Positions 36,203 through 43,592 of a stretch of DNA of 64,000 nucleotides are shown piece after piece. A program made the position numbers and the translations under genes. Within the stretch, counting starts at the first letter, position 1. Each line of letters begins with the position of its first letter. Origin of the DNA: Micromonospora yangpuensis (lineage in GTDB: Bacteria; Actinomycetota; Actinomycetes; Mycobacteriales; Micromonosporaceae); the NCBI RefSeq assembly GCF_900091615.1, contig NZ_FMIA01000002.1:248001-312000 (forward strand). Reading direction: 5' to 3'. The notes beneath the pieces were generated by a model. That model was not told the origin of the DNA. It saw only the letters and a program-made list of their open reading frames with translations, and made no database searches.

Positions 36203-36709
36203 GTGCTGGTCACCCTGGACACCCCCTACGTCGACACCAGCGCCGCCGACCTGAGCCTGGCCCTCGGTGACGCCGAGCGACCCGCCCTGCACGTGCTCGA
36301 CCTCGTCCTGCCCGGGCCGGTCGAGCTGCGGCTGCGCCTGCTCGGCGCCTCGCACCAGGTGCTGTTGCGCACGGCCGGCACCGAGCTGAGCGAGACCGTC
36401 GCCTGCCTGCCGGGCCGGCCGCCGGAGCTGCCCGACGCGGCGTACGACGAGGCGGCCGGTCACCGGTTCACCGCCTCGGTGCTCCGGCTGGCCCCGGCCG
36501 AGCTGAGCGCCCGGGTCGCCGAGCTGCGCGCTGAGCTCGCCGACGATCCGTACGCGCTGGTGGGTGTCTTCGGCGGGGACGTGGACGCGGTGACCGCGCT
36601 CTCGGTACGCCGGGATCCGCCGGCCGGGGCGGCCGGTTGGCGCACCTGGCACGCGTATCCCCAGACCGGCGAGCTGGTCCTGACCGAAACGGTGGTGGCA
36701 CTGAGATGA
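36203..36709 (+). CDS. DUF2617 family protein
   Basis: 168 aa, soluble alpha/beta protein with the family-type segments LRLLGASHQVLL near residue 46 and VSELxDDPYALVGVFGG-like sequence (LRAELADDPYALVGVFGG) near 110-127, ending TWHAYPQTGELVLTET. GTG 36203 starts 3 bp after the DUF4178 stop, and its own stop overlaps the next ATG (ATGA). Function unknown; the coupling implies a role shared with the operon. Confidence 0.85.
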   Translation: MLVTLDTPYVDTSAADLSLALGDAERPALHVLDLVLPGPVELRLRLLGASHQVLLRTAGTELSETVACLPGRPPELPDAAYDEAAGHRFTASVLRLAPAELSARVAELRAELADDPYALVGVFGGDVDAVTALSVRRDPPAGAAGWRTWHAYPQTGELVLTETVVALR

Positions 36710-37131
36710 CGTACCGGCGGTGGTTCGTGATGGGGGTGGCCGTCGCGATGGTCGGCGTACTGCTTGCCGGGTTCGCCATCTTCTACGGCAACTTCTCCCC
36801 GCGCGGGTTCGTCGAGGACCGGTACAACCGGGCGGCGAACCGGGACATCGGCCGGGAGGCGATCGCCTACACCTCCAGCCGGCCACCGAGCGCGGTGGCC
36901 AAGGAGGTCACCGACGCCTGGCAGCCGGCCGACCAGTACGTCGACGGCAGTGGTGTCTACCTCCGTTACGACGACGACTCCGTGGTCATCCTGCCGGTCG
37001 CCGCCGGTTCGGTCATCCTGCTGGAGCGGCTCTCGACCGCGTACCCGCGCTACCACTCGACGGTCGGTGGGGGTTGGGGTTGGGGCGGCGGCAGCACCAT
37101 TCGGGGCGGCGGCCCCGGCAGCGGCAAGTGA
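36706..37131 (+). CDS. DUF4247 family protein
   Basis: 141 aa. A single N-terminal hydrophobic segment (WFVMGVAVAMVGVLLAGFAI) acts as signal anchor; the extracytoplasmic domain follows with GREAIAYTSSRPPSAVAKEV, VYLRYDDDSVVILP and LSTAYPRYHSTVGG. The C-terminus is Gly/Trp-rich (GGGWGWGGGSTIRGGG). DUF4247 proteins are otherwise uncharacterised. ATG 36706 overlaps the preceding stop by 4 bp. Confidence 0.87.
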   Translation: MTYRRWFVMGVAVAMVGVLLAGFAIFYGNFSPRGFVEDRYNRAANRDIGREAIAYTSSRPPSAVAKEVTDAWQPADQYVDGSGVYLRYDDDSVVILPVAAGSVILLERLSTAYPRYHSTVGGGWGWGGGSTIRGGGPGSGK

Positions 37132-37169
37132 GCTTCGCGTAAGACACCCCCCTCACCCTGGAGCCTCCT

Positions 37170-37592
37170 GTGCAGAACCTCGTCACCGATCTGCTGGCCA
37201 CCCTCGCCTACGGGGTGGTCGGCGTCCTGTTGATGGGCATCGGCTACGTCCTGGTCGACGTGGCCACCCCCGGCCGGCTCAACCAGCTGATCTGGAACGA
37301 ACGCAACCGCAACGCCGCCGTGCTGCTCGCCTCCAACCTGGTCGGGGTCGGCACCATCGTGGTCGCCGCGATCGTCGCCAGCGACCACAACTTCACCCTC
37401 GGCCTGATCGGCGCCGGCGCGTACGGTGTCCTCGGTCTGCTCATCATGGCGGGGGCGTTCGTGCTGCTGGACGCGGTGACCCCCGGCCGGCTCGGTGAGA
37501 TCCTGGTCGACCCGGAGCCGCACCCCGCGGTGTGGGTGTCCGCCACCGTGCACGTCGCTGCCGGCGCGATCATCGCAGCCGCGATCAGCTGA
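37170..37592 (+). CDS. DUF350 family membrane protein
   Basis: 140 aa with four membrane helices arranged as two similar halves: LAYGVVGVLLMGIGYVLVDV...TPGRL and GAYGVLGLLIMAGAFVLLDA...TPGRL. This internal duplication is the DUF350 hallmark, with a conserved D-x-x-TPG turn after each pair. GTG 37170 is preceded by GGAG. Homologues (E. coli YjfL) lie in operons with DUF4178-like and polyamine-linked genes. The stop shares a base with the next start (TGATG). Confidence 0.9.
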   Translation: MQNLVTDLLATLAYGVVGVLLMGIGYVLVDVATPGRLNQLIWNERNRNAAVLLASNLVGVGTIVVAAIVASDHNFTLGLIGAGAYGVLGLLIMAGAFVLLDAVTPGRLGEILVDPEPHPAVWVSATVHVAAGAIIAAAIS

Positions 37593-38356
37593 TGGCGTCG
37601 ACGAAGCAGCTCACGGATGGGAGAGCCTCCCGGGGGGTCGTGATCGGGTCGATGGCCGCGGTGTTCGTGGTGTTCGGCTGCTGCGTGGGTGACGACTTCA
37701 GCAATGTCTTCACGAGTGACAGCGGCAGCACGGCGGTGCCGCCGCCCACCAGCACCCAGCGCCAGGACACCGTGCCGATCCTGGCGCGGGCCGCCACCGA
37801 GCAGGGCCTCTGCTACGGCTGGAAGCTGGTGGACGGCTCGCAGGCGGTCACCGTCGGCTCCAACCTGGGCGACGGGATCGCGGTCGAGGACAATCCGGGC
37901 TGCCCGCGCTGGTTGCAGCTGGTGGCCGACGTCGACTACACCTCCGCGAGCAGCGAGTTGGAGGACTCGGCGTCGTTCCGGGTGGCTGGCTCGCCGGACC
38001 TGGACCGGGCCAGGCTGGGCGGGCTCGACACGGACCTGGCGCGGTTCGGGCTGACCGAGGAGGTCTTCGTCGACGATCCGGGCTGGGCGGTGACCCGGGC
38101 GGCCAGCGTGCTGCCACTGCTGGCCGCCGAGGCGGGTCTGGTCGAGCCGCTGGCCACCGCTCCGGCAGCGCCGGCGGCCCAGGTCACGGCCCTGCCCGAT
38201 GCCGGTAGTGACCTCTGGCGGGACCGCAGTGGCTACCTCTTCGCCGTCGGGGCGCTGCTGCTGGCCGCCGTACTGTTGATCATTGTTGGTCTGGTGCAGC
38301 GCAGCCGGCAGCGGCGAGCGGCCCCGGCCCCGACCGGCCGACAGCGGGCCCGATGA
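37592..38356 (+). CDS. Membrane protein of the DUF350-SpeE operon, unrecognised
   Basis: 254 aa. An N-terminal helix (VVIGSMAAVFVVFGCCVG) ends in Cys-Cys, which could be a lipobox variant; an extracytoplasmic domain of ~180 residues contains two further Cys (LCYGWKL and NPGCPRW) and an acidic surface; a C-terminal helix (YLFAVGALLLAAVLLIIVGL) is followed by a basic tail. Topology is thus a loop outside the membrane, anchored at both ends. I do not recognise the family. ATG 37592 and a 4-bp overlap with the next gene show it belongs to the operon. Confidence 0.75.
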   Translation: MASTKQLTDGRASRGVVIGSMAAVFVVFGCCVGDDFSNVFTSDSGSTAVPPPTSTQRQDTVPILARAATEQGLCYGWKLVDGSQAVTVGSNLGDGIAVEDNPGCPRWLQLVADVDYTSASSELEDSASFRVAGSPDLDRARLGGLDTDLARFGLTEEVFVDDPGWAVTRAASVLPLLAAEAGLVEPLATAPAAPAAQVTALPDAGSDLWRDRSGYLFAVGALLLAAVLLIIVGLVQRSRQRRAAPAPTGRQRAR

Positions 38357-39957
38357 CCGTCGCCGCCGCCGGGGCCGTCGTCGGACCGCCCGAGGAGGAC
38401 GCGCCGGTACGGCCGTACTGGCGGCTGGCCCGCGCCGCGGTGCTGGTCGCGGTCTTCGTCTGCGCGGCCTGCGGCCTGGTGTACGAGCTGGCGCTGGTGG
38501 CGCTGGGCAGCTACCTGATCGGCGACACGGTCGGGCAGGCCTCGATCGTGCTCGGCGTGATGGTCTTCGCGATGGGCATCGGCGCGCTGGCGGCCAAGCC
38601 GTTGCAGTCCCGGGCGGCTCCCGCCTTCGCCCTGATCGAGCTGGCCCTGGCGCTGCTCGGTGGCCTCTCGGTGCTCGGGCTCTATGCGGCCTTCGCCTGG
38701 CTGGACCTGTACGGCCCGGCGCTGGTCGGTACCGCCTTCGTGCTCGGTCTGCTGATCGGCGCGGAGATCCCCCTGCTGATGGTGCTGCTGCAACGGATCC
38801 GCGAGCAGTCGGCCGGCAGCGCGGTCGCGGACCTCTTCGCCGCCGACTACATCGGGGCGCTGCTCGGTGGACTCTCCTTCCCGTTCCTGCTGCTGCCGCT
38901 CTTCGGGCAGCTCAAGGGCGCGCTGGTGGTCGGCGCGGTGAACGCCGTCGCCGGGGTGGCGTTGGTCCTCACGGTGTTCCGCCGGGACCTGAGCCGCCGG
39001 GCCACGGTCACCATCGTCGCCAGCACCGTCGTGGTCGGACTCCTGCTCTCCTACGCCTGGGTGACCGCCCGCGACTTCGAGCTGACCGCCAGGCAGCAGC
39101 TCTACCGGGATCCGGTGGTGCACGCCGAACGCAGCCGCTACCAGGAGATCGTGCTTACCCGGTCGGTCGCCGAGCCCGGCCGCAGCGTCACCGACCTGCG
39201 CATGTTCCTCAACGGCGACCTCCAGTTCAGCTCGATCGACGAGTACCGCTACCACGAGGCCCTGGTGCATCCGGCGCTCAGCGGGGCCCGGGGTGAGGTG
39301 CTGGTCCTCGGCGCCGGTGACGGCCTGGCGGTCCGGGAGGTGCTGCGGTACCCGGACGTGCGCCGGGTGACCGTGGTGGACCTGGACCCGGCGGTGGTGG
39401 CGCTGGCCCGCAGCGAGCCACAACTGCGCCAGCTCAACGGCGACGCCTTCGCCGACCCCCGGGTACGGGTGGTGCACGCCGACGCGTTCACCTGGCTGCG
39501 CGAGTCGGCCGAGCGGTACGACGCGGTGGTGGTGGACCTGCCCGATCCGAACGAGACGGCCACCGCGAAGCTCTACACGGTCGAGTTCTACACCCTGGTC
39601 CGGGTGGCGCTGGCCGACGGGGCCCGGATCGTGGTGCAGTCCGGCTCGCCGTACTTCGCGCCCCGCTCGTACTGGTCGATCGAGGCCTCCATCCGGGAGG
39701 CCGGGTTCGCCACCGTGCCGTACCACGTGGACGTGCCGTCCTTCGGCAACTGGGGGTTCGTGCTGGCCGAGCCGGGTACCCGTACCCCGCAGCTGCGGCT
39801 GTCCGACGACGTACCCCGGTTGCGGTTCCTGGACGCGGAGACGCTGCGCTCGGCGGCGACCTTCCCGGCCGACCGCCGGCGGGTGGACGTGCCCGCCTCG
39901 ACCCTGCTCAACCCCCGGGTGCTGGAGTACGCCCGGACGGAATGGCGAGGCTACTGA
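38353..39957 (+). CDS. Membrane-bound polyamine aminopropyltransferase (spermidine synthase-like)
   Basis: 534 aa. About seven membrane helices occupy residues 25-245, including the CGLVYELALVALGSYLIGD start typical of membrane SpeE. The cytoplasmic spermidine-synthase fold follows: VLVLGAGDGLAVREVL near 316-331, VTVVDLDPAVVALA, VHADAFTWL and the catalytic-region motif VVVDLPDPN. It would transfer aminopropyl from decarboxylated SAM to an amine acceptor, but the true acceptor of membrane SpeE proteins is uncertain. Last gene of the operon; ATG 38353 overlaps the preceding stop. Confidence 0.9.
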   Translation: MTVAAAGAVVGPPEEDAPVRPYWRLARAAVLVAVFVCAACGLVYELALVALGSYLIGDTVGQASIVLGVMVFAMGIGALAAKPLQSRAAPAFALIELALALLGGLSVLGLYAAFAWLDLYGPALVGTAFVLGLLIGAEIPLLMVLLQRIREQSAGSAVADLFAADYIGALLGGLSFPFLLLPLFGQLKGALVVGAVNAVAGVALVLTVFRRDLSRRATVTIVASTVVVGLLLSYAWVTARDFELTARQQLYRDPVVHAERSRYQEIVLTRSVAEPGRSVTDLRMFLNGDLQFSSIDEYRYHEALVHPALSGARGEVLVLGAGDGLAVREVLRYPDVRRVTVVDLDPAVVALARSEPQLRQLNGDAFADPRVRVVHADAFTWLRESAERYDAVVVDLPDPNETATAKLYTVEFYTLVRVALADGARIVVQSGSPYFAPRSYWSIEASIREAGFATVPYHVDVPSFGNWGFVLAEPGTRTPQLRLSDDVPRLRFLDAETLRSAATFPADRRRVDVPASTLLNPRVLEYARTEWRGY

Positions 39958-40040
39958 CCGTTCCGGCGGGTCGCGACGCCACTTGGCGTGCCGCACTGGC
40001 CGGTTGTCGATACGGTGTGCTGATCTAGGAGAGGAGAACC

Positions 40041-40862
40041 GTGGTCGATTCCCAGAACACGCCCGCCCGTGCCCGGCCGAGCGTCGTCACGATTTCCAGT
40101 TATCTGATTCTCGCCTTCGCGATCACCCAGGTGATCGGCCTGATCCTGTCCTTCCTGACCATCGGTCCCACCCGGGACGCGTTCCAGGAGGCCTACCAGG
40201 GGTCGGACCCCGACGGTGCCGCCACCCTCGCCAACGTGGGGGTCGCCTTCGCCATCGGCGCGAGCGTCCTGGTGGTGCTGCTCGCGGTCGGGCTCTTCGT
40301 GCTCGCCATGCTGAACAACCGGGGCAAGAACTGGTCCCGGATCACCACCTGGGTGGTCGGTGGGGTCCTGGTCTGCTGCAGCGGTGGCGGCCTGATCAGC
40401 GGCGCGGCCGGGATGGCCGGCAACCAGAGCGGTGGCGACATCGACACCGACGCGCTGCAGCGTCGGCTGGAGGCGGACCTGCCGTCCTGGTACAACGGGG
40501 TAAGCATGACCCTGTCCGTGCTCGGTCTGCTGGCGCTGCTCGCGGCGCTGATCCTGTTGGCGCTGCCGGCGTCCAACGAGTTCTTCCGCAACAAGCCGCA
40601 GGGTTGGGAGCCGCCGGTTCCCGGCGGCAACTACCCGGGCCACCCGCAGGGACAGCCGGGCTACCCGCAGACTCCGGGGCACCCGCAGGGCTCGAACGAT
40701 CCGGGCTACCCGTCGCCGTCCGGACCGCCCCAGGGCTCGGGCGACCCGGGTTACCCGCCGCCGGGGCAGTCGCCGGGCGGCCAGTTCCCGCCGTCGCAGG
40801 GCGACCAGGGCCCGCCGTCGCAGGGCGACCAGGGCCCGTCGGACCGGCCGTCTGGAAGTTGA
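40041..40862 (+). CDS. Four-helix membrane protein with proline-rich tail
   Basis: 273 aa. Helices near residues 18-40, 72-95, 110-130 (VVGGVLVCCSGGGLISGA) and 152-175, then a cytoplasmic tail of Gly/Pro/Gln/Tyr repeats (GYPQTPGHPQG, PPSQGDQG twice). GTG 40041 has AGGAGAGGAG upstream. A paralogue without the long tail follows at 40936; both share the CCxGGG motif in helix three. Proteins of this layout are common in actinomycetes and have no known function. Confidence 0.75.
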   Translation: MVDSQNTPARARPSVVTISSYLILAFAITQVIGLILSFLTIGPTRDAFQEAYQGSDPDGAATLANVGVAFAIGASVLVVLLAVGLFVLAMLNNRGKNWSRITTWVVGGVLVCCSGGGLISGAAGMAGNQSGGDIDTDALQRRLEADLPSWYNGVSMTLSVLGLLALLAALILLALPASNEFFRNKPQGWEPPVPGGNYPGHPQGQPGYPQTPGHPQGSNDPGYPSPSGPPQGSGDPGYPPPGQSPGGQFPPSQGDQGPPSQGDQGPSDRPSGS

Positions 40863-40886
40863 CGGCCGGATAAGCGCGCCACCGAC

Positions 40887-40931
40887 GATCCCTCCGAGTA
40901 GGTTGCAACCCGACACCTACTCGGAGGGATC
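40887..40931 (+). promoter_or_regulatory. 17-bp perfect inverted repeat holding a ribosome binding site
   Basis: GATCCCTCCGAGTAGGT (40887-40903) pairs fully with 40915-40931 across an 11-base loop. The 3' arm contains GGAGGG (40923-40928), the Shine-Dalgarno site for the GTG at 40936. In RNA this would hide the site. It also lies 25 bp after the previous gene's stop, so it may serve as a terminator or attenuator, or the DNA palindrome could be an operator. Confidence 0.75.
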
Positions 40932-40935
40932 AGTC

Positions 40936-41589
40936 GTGTCCTGTCCCGATCCGGCACCCGTGCGCCGCCCCGCCGTGGTCACCTTCGCGGCGGCCGGGCT
41001 GCTGCTGATGGCCCTCGGTGCGCTCGGCTACGCCGTCGCCAGCCTGGTCAACCTGGCCGGCACCGTGGACCGGTTCCGCTCGACCGTGGCCGGCACCGCC
41101 GACGACGGCGAGATCGACACGGTGGTCACCCTGGTGCGGGTCACCGTGGTGCTGTCGGCGGTGGTCACCGTGCTGGTCGGCCTCCTGCTCGCCGGGCTCG
41201 CGGTCGGGCTGCTGGCCGGTCGCCGGGGCGCCCGGGTGGCGACCTGGGTGGTCGCCGGGTTCGGCGGGTGCTGTGGCGGTGGCGCCCTGGCGCTGCTGCT
41301 CGGTCAGCGCCTCGCGCCGCTGCGGCTGGCCGACGACGACCCCACGACGGCCGCCCTGCTCGCCGCCGTGCCGGAGGCGTACCCGTCGTGGTGGATTCCG
41401 TTGAACGCCGGGGTTTCGGTCGGACAGCTCGTCGGTTACCTTGTGGTAACCACGTTGCTGGTGCTGCCGGCGGCGCACACCTGGTTCGCCCGGCGCACCC
41501 CGTCGACCGGCTCGACGGACCAGGCCCCGGGTGGTCCACCCGCCCAGCCGCCCCGCGACCCCGTACCCCCGGTGAGGATGACCCCGTGA
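40936..41589 (+). CDS. Four-helix membrane protein, paralogue of the preceding gene
   Basis: 217 aa with helices near residues 13-35, 62-85, 92-118 (VVAGFGGCCGGGALALLL) and 155-178, and a short Pro-rich tail. It shares topology and the CCxGGG motif with the 40041 protein. GTG 40936 is fixed by GGAGGG 7 bases upstream; that site is inside a 17-bp stem, so expression may depend on unfolding or on ribosomes arriving from upstream. The stop overlaps the SDR gene start (GTGA). Confidence 0.76.
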   Translation: MSCPDPAPVRRPAVVTFAAAGLLLMALGALGYAVASLVNLAGTVDRFRSTVAGTADDGEIDTVVTLVRVTVVLSAVVTVLVGLLLAGLAVGLLAGRRGARVATWVVAGFGGCCGGGALALLLGQRLAPLRLADDDPTTAALLAAVPEAYPSWWIPLNAGVSVGQLVGYLVVTTLLVLPAAHTWFARRTPSTGSTDQAPGGPPAQPPRDPVPPVRMTP

Positions 41590-42395
41590 CGTCCGATGCG
41601 ATCCCGACGCGGCGGTGGGCCCTGGTCACCGGGGCGACCGCCGGGATCGGTGCGGCCTTCGCCCGTCGGTTCGCCGCCGACGGGTGGGACCTGGTCCTGG
41701 TGGCGCGGGACGCCACCCGGCTCGACACGATGGCGGCCGAGCTGACCGGGCGGCACGGTCGACGGGTCGAGACGTTGCCGGCCGATCTGTCCACCGAGGA
41801 CGGTTGTCTCGCCGTCGAGCGGCGGATCACCGCCGGGCCGCCGGTCGAGATGCTGGTCAACAGCGCCGGGATCGGCCTCAAGCGGTCGTTCCTGAACACC
41901 AGCGCCGCCGACGAGGCCCGGGTGCTGCACCTCAACGTGTACGCGGTGATGCGGCTGACCCGGGCGGCGCTGCGGTCGATGACCGAACGCCGACGCGGGG
42001 CAGTGATAAATGTCTCTTCCGTCGCCGGGTTCGCCGCCTTCGCGCCCGGATTGACGTACGCGGCCAGCAAGGCCTGGGTAACCAACTTCAGCGAGTCGGT
42101 GGGGCAGGCCGCCCTGCCGTTCGGTGTTCGGGTGTTGGCTCTCTGTCCCGGCTACACCCGCACCGAGTTTCACGAACGGGCCGGCATCGACCCGGCGACG
42201 ATCCCCGCCTGGCTCTGGCTCCGGACCGACGATGTCGTTGACGCAGCCCTTCGTGACCTGCGGAAAGGCAAGTTGGTAAGTGTCCCGGCGTGGAAGTACA
42301 AACTGGCCGTGGCGGGGCTGCGGCACACTCCGCTGCGCCTGCTGCACGCCGCGACCCGGGACCGCCGCCGGCGACCGGAGCGCGCCACCGGCTGA
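41586..42395 (+). CDS. Short-chain dehydrogenase/reductase
   Basis: 269 aa, classical SDR. NAD(P)-binding TGATAGIGAAFARRFA near residues 16-31, NSAGIG near 94, active-site Ser in INVSSVAGFAA, and the YAASK catalytic Tyr/Lys near 159-163. R at the end of strand 2 (LVARDATRLD) suggests NADPH. The C-terminus is basic (TRDRRRRPERATG). Closest in type to bacterial DltE/YqjQ-like SDRs; the substrate is unknown. GTG 41586 overlaps the membrane protein stop, so the two are translationally coupled. Confidence 0.9.
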   Translation: MTSDAIPTRRWALVTGATAGIGAAFARRFAADGWDLVLVARDATRLDTMAAELTGRHGRRVETLPADLSTEDGCLAVERRITAGPPVEMLVNSAGIGLKRSFLNTSAADEARVLHLNVYAVMRLTRAALRSMTERRRGAVINVSSVAGFAAFAPGLTYAASKAWVTNFSESVGQAALPFGVRVLALCPGYTRTEFHERAGIDPATIPAWLWLRTDDVVDAALRDLRKGKLVSVPAWKYKLAVAGLRHTPLRLLHAATRDRRRRPERATG

Positions 42396-42551
42396 CCGGG
42401 CCCGCCACCACTACTTGCGGGTACGTCCGGCCGCTGGACAGAGCACCGTCGCACAGAGTAGCGGATCATTGCTACAGATCAGTCGCTCGCGGGGTTGACC
42501 CGAGCGGACCCCACACCTGACTCCCAGAGTTGCGCAGTACCCTCTATCGGC

Positions 42552-43091
42552 ATGGGGGACCACGACGACCTGCGTAAATTCATCACTGACCTGGCTGTTG
42601 TGCATGGCCGGGTGGTGCTCTCCTCAGGTCAGGAGGCGGACTGGTACGTCGATCTGCGGCGCGTCACGCTCCATCACCGGGCGGCACCGTTGGTCGGCCG
42701 GGTGCTGCTCGACCTGACCGCCGACTGGCAGTACGACGCGGTGGGTGGCCTCACCCTCGGCGCGGACCCGATCGCCCTGTCGATGCTGCACGCGGCATCG
42801 GCGGACGACCGCCCGTTGGACGCGTTCGTGGTGCGTAAGACAGGCAAGGCGCACGGCCTGCAACGACGGATCGAAGGCCCCGACGTAGTGGGACGTCGGG
42901 TGTTGGCGGTCGAGGACACGTCGACGACGGGGGGCAGCGTGTTGACCGCGGTCGACGCGTTGCGCGAGGCCGGAGCCGAGGTGGTGGGTGTGGCGGTTAT
43001 TGTTGATCGAGGCGCTGGTGCCGCGGTGGAAGCCGCCGGACTGCCGTATCGGGCCGCCTATACGTTGGCTGACCTCGGCCTTGTGGCGTAA
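42552..43091 (+). CDS. pyrE: Orotate phosphoribosyltransferase
   Basis: 179 aa. VVHGRVVLSSGQEADWYVDL near residues 15-35 is the orotate-binding start, VGGLTLGADPIA follows, and the PRPP motif is VLAVEDTSTTGGSVLTAVDA (about 117-136). It makes orotidine 5'-phosphate in pyrimidine synthesis. No other pyr gene is nearby. ATG 42552 has no ribosome site, but TACCCT lies 8 bases upstream in the -10 position, which suggests a leaderless mRNA. Confidence 0.95.
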   Translation: MGDHDDLRKFITDLAVVHGRVVLSSGQEADWYVDLRRVTLHHRAAPLVGRVLLDLTADWQYDAVGGLTLGADPIALSMLHAASADDRPLDAFVVRKTGKAHGLQRRIEGPDVVGRRVLAVEDTSTTGGSVLTAVDALREAGAEVVGVAVIVDRGAGAAVEAAGLPYRAAYTLADLGLVA

Positions 43092-43157
43092 AAGTTTACC
43101 GATTCGGATCTGCTGATATGCAGGCGGATCGATGCTGCTGGTGGAAGGATGTAATTC

Positions 43158-43526
43158 GTGGGAACTGCGTTGGCTGAAATGACCATGCCTCAGATCTCGC
43201 CGCTTGCCGGCGAGCCGATCGAACGTGCCGATGCCGAGCGGCTGGCCGGGGTGCTCAAGGCCCTTGCCGATCCCGCCCGACTGCGGCTGCTCAGCCTGAT
43301 CCAGTCGGCTCCCGAGGGGGAGGCGTGCGTCTGTGACCTGACCGCGCCGCTCGGCCTCTCGCAGCCGACGGTCAGTCACCACCTGCGTATCCTCACCGAG
43401 GCCGGCTTGCTGGAGCGGGAGAAGCGCGGTGTCTGGGCGTACTACCGGCTGGTGCCGGCGGCGATCGCCACGATCGCCGACCTGCTCACCCCGCCGCGCA
43501 AGCGCGCCACCAAGAAGGCTCGCTGA
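43158..43526 (+). CDS. ArsR/SmtB family metal-responsive regulator
   Basis: 122 aa. Winged helix with the recognition helix LGLSQPTVSHHLRILTEAGL and a CVCDL motif (C57, C59) in the alpha-3 region, the arsenic/antimony or cadmium site of ArsR-type sensors. The basic tail PPRKRATKKAR ends the protein. No arsenic or metal-efflux gene is nearby, so its targets are elsewhere or it senses something else. GTG 43158 follows GGAAGGA. A bidirectional terminator lies 13 bp downstream. Confidence 0.92.
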   Translation: MGTALAEMTMPQISPLAGEPIERADAERLAGVLKALADPARLRLLSLIQSAPEGEACVCDLTAPLGLSQPTVSHHLRILTEAGLLEREKRGVWAYYRLVPAAIATIADLLTPPRKRATKKAR

Positions 43527-43538
43527 CGGTGACCGTCA

Positions 43539-43573
43539 CGCTCCGGTGACCGGTCAGGCCGGTCACCGGAGCG
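43539..43573. terminator. Bidirectional terminator between arsR-type gene and DUF368 gene
   Basis: Perfect 15-bp stem CGCTCCGGTGACCGG / CCGGTCACCGGAGCG with a 5-base loop, between convergent genes ending at 43526 and 43593. Confidence 0.9.
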
Positions 43574-43592
43574 GGCGGGGTCGTCCGTGGCC

